Assembly: GCA_021129775.1 (NCBI GenBank)
Contig: JAJOKP010000095.1
Location: 1-58,032 of the forward strand
Source: Clostridiales bacterium
Lineage (GTDB): Bacteria > Bacillota > Clostridia > Peptostreptococcales > NVVX01
Reading direction: 5' to 3'
DNA: 58,032 nucleotides
Positions 52,905 through 58,032 of this stretch are shown here, piece after piece (within the stretch, counting starts at the first letter, position 1; every line of letters starts with the position of its first letter). The notes beneath the pieces were generated by a model. That model made no database searches and had not been told where the DNA came from. It saw nothing but the letters and a program-made list of their open reading frames with translations. Both the position numbers and the translations under genes were made by a program.

Positions 52905-53381
52905 ATGTTTGGTAGGGAAGTAGTGTTAACAAAAAAGGGGTTAAATAAAATAGAGGCGGAGATTGAGCACTTAAAAACGGTGAGGAGAAAAGAAGTATCA
53001 GGGAGAATTAAACAAGCCATAGCTTTTGGAGATATAAGCGAGAATTCAGAATACGACGAAGCTAAAAACGAGCAAGCACAAGTGGAAGAAAGAATTAATA
53101 AGCTTGAAAATATGCTTGTGGGTGCAACCGTTGTAGATGAAAATGATATTGACACTGAAGTTGTTAATATTGGGTCTATAGTTGTAGTTAAAGACGTAGA
53201 AAGAAACGAAGAAATGGAATATACTATTGTTGGTTTGACAGAAGCAGATCCATATGAATTAAAAGTTTCTAATGAATCGCCTATAGGTAGAGCCCTTATT
53301 GGGAAAAGAGTTGATGATTTAGTTGAAATCATGATTCCAGATGGTCAAATTAATTATGAAATTATGGATATAAGAAGGTAG
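52905..53381 (+). CDS. greA: Transcription elongation factor GreA
   Basis: 158 residues from the ATG at 52905 (AAGGAGTGGAG upstream; the frame opens at 52887). It rescues backtracked RNA polymerase by stimulating transcript cleavage. The N-terminal coiled coil carries the acidic tip (AFGDISENSEYDEAKNEQ) and the C-terminal FKBP-like domain has SPIGRALIGKRVDD. lysS starts 16 bases after its stop. Confidence 0.96.
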   Translation: MFGREVVLTKKGLNKIEAEIEHLKTVRRKEVSGRIKQAIAFGDISENSEYDEAKNEQAQVEERINKLENMLVGATVVDENDIDTEVVNIGSIVVVKDVERNEEMEYTIVGLTEADPYELKVSNESPIGRALIGKRVDDLVEIMIPDGQINYEIMDIRR

Positions 53382-53397
53382 CTAAGGAGAGAGAGAA

Positions 53398-54876
53398 ATG
53401 TCAAATGAAGAGCAAAGTACAAGTGAACTACTCAAAATTAGAAGGGAAAAACTTGAGCACTTGCAGAGTATTGGTAAAGACCCTTTTAAGATTGAAAAAG
53501 TAAATGTTACGCATTGTAGCGAGAACATTAAACAGAACTTTGAAATATTAGAAGGGCAAGAAGTGTCTATTGCTGGAAGAATTATGGCGAAAAGAGGGCA
53601 TGGCAAAGCTAGCTTTATTAATATCCAAGACAAGGATGGACAGATTCAAGTATATGTAAGACAGGATAGAGTAGGGGAAGAAACATATAAAATGTTTGTG
53701 ACCTATGACATTGGAGATATACTTGAAATAAAAGGAGTTATTTTTAAGACTAAAAAAGAAGAAATTTCTGTAAAAGCATCAAGTATTAGATTGTTATCAA
53801 AATCACTTCAAATATTGCCAGAAAAATGGCATGGGTTAAAGGACCAAGATTTAAGGTACAGACAAAGATATGTTGATCTTATAGTTAATCCTGATGTAAA
53901 AAAAGCCTTTGTTATTCGTTCTAAAGCAATTAAGGCAATTAGAGAGTTTTTAGATGAAAGAGATTATATGGAAGTTGAGACGCCAATATTAAGTACCCTT
54001 GCAGGTGGAGCAAATGCAAAACCGTTTGTAACACATCACAATACTTTAGGCATTGATATGTATCTAAGAATTGCTACTGAATTACATCTAAAAAGGTTAA
54101 TAGTAGGCGGATTTGATCGTGTTTATGAAATAGGTCGTTTATTTAGAAATGAAGGGATGTCAATGAAGCATAATCCTGAATTTACAACAGTAGAATTGTA
54201 TGAAGCTTATGCTGATTATCATGACATGATGGAAATTACTGAAAATATTGTAGCTCATATGGCTAATAAAGCGTTAGGAACTGCAAAAATTAACTATCAA
54301 GGAAAAGAAATTGACTTAACACCACCTTGGGATAAAATTACTATGGTTGATGCATGTAAAAAATATGCCGATGTTGATTTTAACGAAATTAAAACAGACG
54401 AAGAAGCAATAGATATTGCAAAAAAACTAGGAATTGAAGTAAGAAAAGGAATGAAAAATGGGCATATTATTAGTGAAGTGTTTGAAGAATTTGTAGAAAA
54501 ACATTTAATTCAACCTATTTTCATTACACAGCATCCAGTAGAGATTTCACCTTTAGCAAAAAGAAATCCAGATAATCCTAAATTTGCAAACAGATTTGAG
54601 GCATTTATCAATACATGGGAAATAGCGAATGCTTTCTCTGAGTTGAATGACCCAATTGATCAAAGGGAAAGATTTGAAGAACAACTATTGCAAAGAGAAG
54701 CAGGAGATGATGAAGCGCATGTGATGGATGACGATTTCATAAACGCAATTGAAGTTGGATTGCCACCAACTGGTGGACAAGGCATCGGCATAGACCGTTT
54801 AATGATGCTATTAACAGATTCTCCATCTATAAGAGATGTATTACTATTTCCTACTATGAAAAATATTAATAAATAG
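53398..54876 (+). CDS. lysS: Lysyl-tRNA synthetase, class II
   Basis: 492 residues. N-terminal OB-fold anticodon domain ([23 protein letters not shown]), then class II motif 2 ([30 protein letters not shown]) and motif 3 ([11 protein letters not shown]). The organism ferments lysine through the neighbouring kam operon and uses this enzyme to charge tRNA-Lys. greA-lysS is a standard pair. The gene ends at an inverted repeat that separates it from the convergent his genes. Confidence 0.97.
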   Translation: MSNEEQSTSELLKIRREKLEHLQSIGKDPFKIEKVNVTHCSENIKQNFEILEGQEVSIAGRIMAKRGHGKASFINIQDKDGQIQVYVRQDRVGEETYKMFVTYDIGDILEIKGVIFKTKKEEISVKASSIRLLSKSLQILPEKWHGLKDQDLRYRQRYVDLIVNPDVKKAFVIRSKAIKAIREFLDERDYMEVETPILSTLAGGANAKPFVTHHNTLGIDMYLRIATELHLKRLIVGGFDRVYEIGRLFRNEGMSMKHNPEFTTVELYEAYADYHDMMEITENIVAHMANKALGTAKINYQGKEIDLTPPWDKITMVDACKKYADVDFNEIKTDEEAIDIAKKLGIEVRKGMKNGHIISEVFEEFVEKHLIQPIFITQHPVEISPLAKRNPDNPKFANRFEAFINTWEIANAFSELNDPIDQRERFEEQLLQREAGDDEAHVMDDDFINAIEVGLPPTGGQGIGIDRLMMLLTDSPSIRDVLLFPTMKNINK

Positions 54877-54884
54877 TATGCGGC

Positions 54885-54948
54885 AAGGGGACGTTTTGTG
54901 CTCCACGCTTTCCCATTATGGAGAGCATGGCTAGCAAAACGTCCCCTT
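54885..54948. terminator. Inverted repeat of the GGGGAC family between lysS and hisG
   Basis: AAGGGGACGTTTTG (54885-54898) pairs perfectly with CAAAACGTCCCCTT (54935-54948). An inner GCTCCA/TGGAGAGC stem lies in the loop. Placed between convergent genes, it may terminate transcription from both sides, although no long T run follows. Confidence 0.7.
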
Positions 54949-54977
54949 ACCACGTTAAATTTTGCGTTTTATTCTTT

Positions 54978-55598
54978 TCATAATTTAGTCGATGTTAACG
55001 AGTTAATAATCGGTTCGTTCTCTGCATATTTCGTTTTAAAATGTAATTTGTTTGCGATAATCTTACTACTGATATCGCATATATCTTCTAGGACTGTCAG
55101 ATCGTTTTCAGATAATGTTCTACCAGTTTCTACGATATCCACGATTACATCTGAAAGACCAATCAAAGGAGCTAGTTCTACTGAACCGCTAAGCTCAACA
55201 ATTTCATGGCGAATACCTAGAGCTTTAAAATAAGCTTTCGTCATCGTAGGATATTTCGTGCCAATTTTTAGGAATTTTTTTGATTTGAAATTGAAGTTTG
55301 CGTAACCTGCAACAGCAAGTTTACATTTTCCAATATCAAGGCTCAAAATCTCATATACATCGCAATCCGATTCGCACAGAGTATCCTTACCTACAAGCCC
55401 CATATCGACTACACCTGCATCCACGTAGATTGGGATATCTTGGCCTTTCATTAGTATAACCTGAATCTTGTTATCGGTGCTTTCAATAATCAACTTACGT
55501 GTTGTTTGCACATCATCCTTAAACTCATAGCCGCACTGGACAAGGAATTTAATAGCTTGTTTGGCTGTTCTTCCTTTGCATATAGCTATAGTTATCAT
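54978..55598 (-). CDS. hisG: ATP phosphoribosyltransferase catalytic subunit, short form
   Basis: 206 residues, lacking the C-terminal regulatory domain, so it depends on HisZ. First step of histidine synthesis, joining ATP and PRPP. Conserved parts are MITIAICKGR, VDMGLVGKDTL, KLAVAGYAN, ATKYPTMTKAYF-like IGTKYPTMTKAYF, and the PRPP loop IVDIVETGRTLSENDL. GGAGGTTAGAGCC precedes the ATG. The hisZ frame runs 50 bases past its start. No other his genes follow. Confidence 0.95.
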   Translation of the reverse strand: MITIAICKGRTAKQAIKFLVQCGYEFKDDVQTTRKLIIESTDNKIQVILMKGQDIPIYVDAGVVDMGLVGKDTLCESDCDVYEILSLDIGKCKLAVAGYANFNFKSKKFLKIGTKYPTMTKAYFKALGIRHEIVELSGSVELAPLIGLSDVIVDIVETGRTLSENDLTVLEDICDISSKIIANKLHFKTKYAENEPIINSLTSTKL

Positions 55599-56514
55599 AG
55601 GCTCTAACCTCCTTTAAATTATTAAAGTCAATTGTGAATCCGCATGCAGAGAATGCAGACTCCATCTGTCTCATTAATTTATCATATCGACCGCCTTGCA
55701 AAATAATTTTGCTATAGTCGTTAACATAAGCTTTGAAAATAATTCCTGAGTAATAGTGGTAAGTATTTGTAAATCCCATATCTAGCATCATATATTTAGC
55801 AAAGTTTTTGGTATCAAGGAAATTGTAGATTGTTTCAAGTCTTTCTATTGCAGCGAGTGCTTTAGTGTTTAGTGCGATAGCTTTTGCTCTTTCGACGGAT
55901 TGCTTGAATGAACCGAAAATTAATGGAATTTTGCAGATGTTTTGTTTTTGTTTATCAGTTATATTTAGAGAGTCTAAGAGAGAAGTGAGTTCAAAAATGT
56001 TCTTCTCTTCAATTAGAGCAAGAATTTCTTTGGTAGATTCGGCTGGAATTGACTGTAACATTGCATGTATGAACTAAATGGACCCTAAATCAATTTTGAA
56101 ATTCTCAATGCTTAAATTAATTAATGACTGAATAGCCATGAATAATTGCTCGCCATCTGCCTCCAATAAGTTTTCATTGTAGTTTTCCATACCCCAGACA
56201 GTTGTCTCTTTAATTTTTCTTTTAGAATCTGTATAAAGTGTTTTCGATAGGTAGGCTATTTTTTTTTCGATTGGCATGTACTCAGGGCTCTTTGAAAAAA
56301 TCTGTGCCATAGATAAGGTGCAATCGAAATTCACCACTTGAACAATGCCGTCAGCATCGACAAATTTCACCATTTTTCGTTTAATGTAATCCTCCATGTT
56401 GGTAAATTCCTTGAAGTCTATCAACGTTGGGATTTCAGCATTTTTATAGCCGAATTGATTCGAGAGCCCTATTAAAGTATTCATGTCTTTTGTCGATACG
56501 TTAAAGTATTTCAT
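55549..56514 (-). pseudogene. hisZ: ATP phosphoribosyltransferase regulatory subunit with in-frame amber stop
   Basis: The reverse-strand frame codes for 146 residues (from the ATG at 56514), then TAG at 56076-56074, then continues in the same frame for 174 more codons to 55549. Both halves are HisZ-like: a class II aaRS-like fold without synthetase catalysis, with KIDLGSI before the stop and YSGIIFKAYV ... ILQGGRYDKLM after it. Total length with the stop read through is about 321 residues, short but plausible for HisZ. There is no frameshift; one base change removes the stop. HisZ is needed by short HisG, so loss would cause histidine auxotrophy. Suppression, two-part expression from ATG 56061, sequencing error or true decay are all possible. 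Confidence 0.85.
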
Positions 56515-56539
56515 ATTTCCTCCTGTGAAACAAATTTTT

Positions 56540-56587
56540 AAAATTAAAAAACCAGTAAAACAAACTTGAAGCTTGCTCTTACTGGTT
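56540..56587 (-). terminator. Attenuator terminator of the his operon
   Basis: On the reverse strand AACCAGTAA (56587-56579) pairs with TTACTGGTT (56558-56550) around a 20-base loop, followed by TTTTTAATTTT. It lies between the leader peptide and hisZ. Its 5' arm can instead pair upstream (TGGTTG at 56608-56603 with CAACCA at 56588-56583), giving an antiterminator. Confidence 0.8.
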
Positions 56588-56679
56588 GGGTTGGATTTCT
56601 ATCAACCATTCCTTCTTAGAGGCAAACTCCTTTGAAACTCAAAATGGAGTCTGCATCGTGAATAAACGGCACATACTCT

Positions 56680-56733
56680 CTAAGAATGATGATGGTATTG
56701 TATTGATGAACTAACTTTTTTTGAAAGCAACAT
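56680..56733 (-). CDS. His operon leader peptide
   Basis: 17 residues, MLLSKKVSSSIQYHHHS, then TAG, with AAGGGGG upstream. Three consecutive His codons lie just before the stop. The end of the peptide gene (CTTAGAG, 56684-56678) pairs with CTCTAAG (56621-56615), and the downstream segment holds an antiterminator and a terminator. This is the arrangement of ribosome-mediated attenuation: a ribosome stalled at His codons would favour the antiterminator and let hisZ-hisG be transcribed. Confidence 0.8.
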   Translation of the reverse strand: MLLSKKVSSSIQYHHHS

Positions 56734-56802
56734 ATTAACCCCCTTTTTTGTAATTGTGCTCCGAATAACGAAGTTTAATTCTACTCATTAGATATTTCTC
56801 AA

Positions 56803-56832
56803 ATTATAGCACAGGTGATGGAAATTAGTCAA
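56803..56832 (-). promoter_or_regulatory. Promoter of the his leader and hisZG
   Basis: Reverse strand TTGACT (56832-56827) and TATAAT (56808-56803) with an 18-base spacer. The leader peptide starts about 65 bases downstream. A perfect AT palindrome (AAATATATTTT, 56832-56842, with its inverse 56846-56856) lies just upstream and may act as an UP element. Confidence 0.75.
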
Positions 56833-56887
56833 AATATATTTTAATAAAATATATTTTTTTGGACAGGCAGGGGGGCAGGGATTGTCC
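56832..56887. repeat. AT palindrome followed by a GGACAGGCAGGGG-type hairpin
   Basis: AAATATATTTT-aat-AAAATATATTT is a perfect 11-base stem, followed by T and then GGACA (56861-56865) ... TGTCC (56883-56887). The second part belongs to the GC-rich dispersed family. The region to 57164 also has a small stem GCGAC-ggaatt-GTCGC (56945-56960) and no gene. The 650 bases from 56515 to 57164 thus hold the his leader, its promoter and repeats. Confidence 0.6.
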
Positions 56888-57078
56888 GTGTAAATATTTG
56901 TTTAATTTCGCAGTATGAGGGTAAACATTTAAGGAAAAAGCAAGGCGACGGAATTGTCGCTTTTGCCACGCTTTTACTTGATCTTTTGTAATGGAATAGA
57001 AATTTTCTTAAAGGGTTTTAGCAAAATATGTCGAACTTATAATAGGGTTTCTCCTTTCGTAGGTCTCCTTGTCTGTTA

Positions 57079-57110
57079 AGATTTCGTGTGAATCACTTTG
57101 TTTATCTAGT
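57079..57110 (+). repeat. Structured repeat family A, partial copy
   Basis: AGATTTCGTGTGAATCACTT followed by TGTTTATCTAGT, matching the second half of 44623-44683. It lies about 55 bases before the sensor gene. Confidence 0.7.
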
Positions 57111-57164
57111 GATACATAATATTTGAAATATGAATTGCATGTTTGCGTGTTTAAGGAGGAAGAA

Positions 57165-58032
57165 ATGCTGAAAAATAGAATGCTTATTGTCTTATCATCC
57201 TTTTTTATCCTTGCTTTAGTAATGTATTTAGTGATTGTTCCTATTACTAAACCCGATGCAAATGATATGAGAAGTATTATAATAGCAGGTGACGAAAATT
57301 TCCCGCCTTTTGAGTTTATTGACGACGAAGGGGATTATCGTGGTTTTAATATTGACATAATGAAGGCTATAGGGCTAGAAATGGGTTTAGACATTTCGCT
57401 AAAACCCATGCCTTGGGCAGAAGCAATAGAGGCATTAATGAGAGGAGATGTTGATGCAATTCAAGGTATGGCAAGAAGTGTAGAAAGAGAAGAAGTATTC
57501 TCTTTTGTAAGTCACTCAATAGAAAATGCTCTAGTGATCTTTACTCGCAAAGATACTGTGTATATTAATTCTATAGATGACTTAGACGGCGTTAAAGTTG
57601 CATTTCAAGAAGGAGACATTGCTACTGAACTTTTGCAAGATCATCCTGAAATAATTCCTATTTTTTTTACTGATCAAGAAGCGGCTTTAAAGAGATTAGC
57701 AGGAGCAGAACTTGGAGCTTTTATCGGAAATAGGATGGTAGCACTATATTTTGCGCAAAAATATAATTTGCTTGATGAGATTAAAATAGTTGGAGAACCA
57801 TTCCAGAGCTATGAGTACGGAGCGGTTACACTTAGAGGCAATACAGAAGTTTTTGACTTGTTGAATGAAGGTATGCATAGAATTAAAAAGAGCGGGCTAC
57901 ATAGTAAAATACACAAAACATGGTTCGGTGAAACCTTTGGGCATGTAGAAGCTTTAAGAAGACGCTATATCACAATTGCATTAATTAGTATAGCGTTGCT
58001 AATTATAGTTACAGTGTTTGCTGTATTAATAA
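57165..58032 (+). CDS. Membrane sensor protein with extracellular solute-binding domain, 3' end outside window
   Basis: At least 289 residues, with no stop before the window ends. AAGGAGGAAG precedes the ATG. An N-terminal membrane segment (MLIVLSSFFILALVMYLVIV) is followed by a bacterial solute-binding family 3 domain: IIIAGDENFPPFEFIDDEGDYRGFNIDIMKAI, MRGDVDAIQGMARS and the usual C-terminal GLHSKIHKTWFG. A second membrane segment (ITIALISIALLIIVTVFAVLI) starts at about residue 268. Such a layout belongs to sensor kinases or diguanylate cyclases that detect amino acids outside the cell. The output domain lies beyond the window. Confidence 0.85.
   Translation, partial: MLKNRMLIVLSSFFILALVMYLVIVPITKPDANDMRSIIIAGDENFPPFEFIDDEGDYRGFNIDIMKAIGLEMGLDISLKPMPWAEAIEALMRGDVDAIQGMARSVEREEVFSFVSHSIENALVIFTRKDTVYINSIDDLDGVKVAFQEGDIATELLQDHPEIIPIFFTDQEAALKRLAGAELGAFIGNRMVALYFAQKYNLLDEIKIVGEPFQSYEYGAVTLRGNTEVFDLLNEGMHRIKKSGLHSKIHKTWFGETFGHVEALRRRYITIALISIALLIIVTVFAVLI

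Noticed and set aside
56515-56800. T-box leader before hisZ
   Set aside because: No AGGGTGGNACC-type T-box sequence is present; the His-codon peptide and the alternative stems explain the region better.
57029-57035. TGTCGAA as a Spo0A box
   Set aside because: A single 7-base match in an AT-rich intergenic region is expected by chance and no paired site or clear promoter context was seen.

Overview
The window comes from a low-GC, strictly fermentative member of the Firmicutes, most likely a Clostridia-class anaerobe. The evidence is AT-rich sequence, strong AGGAGG-type ribosome sites, a lysine fermentation operon (kdd-kamA-kamB-kamC-kamD-kamE) under an apparent sigma-54 promoter, a Na+-pumping methylmalonyl-CoA decarboxylase, thiolase/acyl-CoA dehydrogenase/Etf genes, and the short HisG plus HisZ form of ATP phosphoribosyltransferase. 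I cannot name the genus. No rRNA, tRNA or CRISPR array was seen.

Layout. 1-4.4 kb: a DUF418 membrane protein gene with near-identical promoter repeats on both sides, a short remnant of a FAD-linked oxidase gene, and a YtrA-type GntR/ABC transporter operon. 4.7-7.7 kb: a small unknown protein with a hydroxyacid dehydrogenase, a glutaredoxin and a THUMP-domain RNA methyltransferase. 7.8-13.2 kb: a very large STAND/TPR/BTAD regulator, then four uncharacterised, mostly membrane or exported proteins. 13.4-22.6 kb: a PAS/AAA+/Fis sigma-54 activator, a textbook -24/-12 promoter and the lysine aminomutase operon with its two reactivase genes. 22.6-26.9 kb: an accessory island with a 5'-truncated HipA-like kinase gene directly after the kamE stop, a companion gene, two AAA+ ATPases (DUF234 and DUF4143 types) with palindromic promoters, and intergenic repeats. 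27-33.1 kb: an iron-sulfur aldo/keto reductase and divergent arginine genes (argCJ against argBD).

33.3-54.9 kb is a housekeeping backbone (tilS, ftsH ... birA ... coaX, dus, greA, lysS). Inside it sit a propionate module (methylmalonyl-CoA mutase large and B12 subunits, MeaB, epimerase, four decarboxylase subunits) and a butyrate-type module (thiolase, acyl-CoA dehydrogenase, EtfBA). Lysine breakdown enters at 3,5-diaminohexanoate; the later enzymes Kce and Kal and the CoA transferase are not here. Thl, Bcd and Etf would serve acetyl-CoA/butyryl-CoA interconversion, and the methylmalonyl genes would link succinyl-CoA to propionyl-CoA with a sodium gradient.

54.9-57 kb: a reverse-strand hisZ-hisG pair behind a classical-looking attenuator whose 17-residue leader peptide has three consecutive His codons. 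hisZ carries an in-frame amber codon. The window ends inside a sensor gene with a solute-binding domain. At least three families of GC-rich or structured repeats are scattered through the intergenic regions, and some carry promoters or act as terminators.
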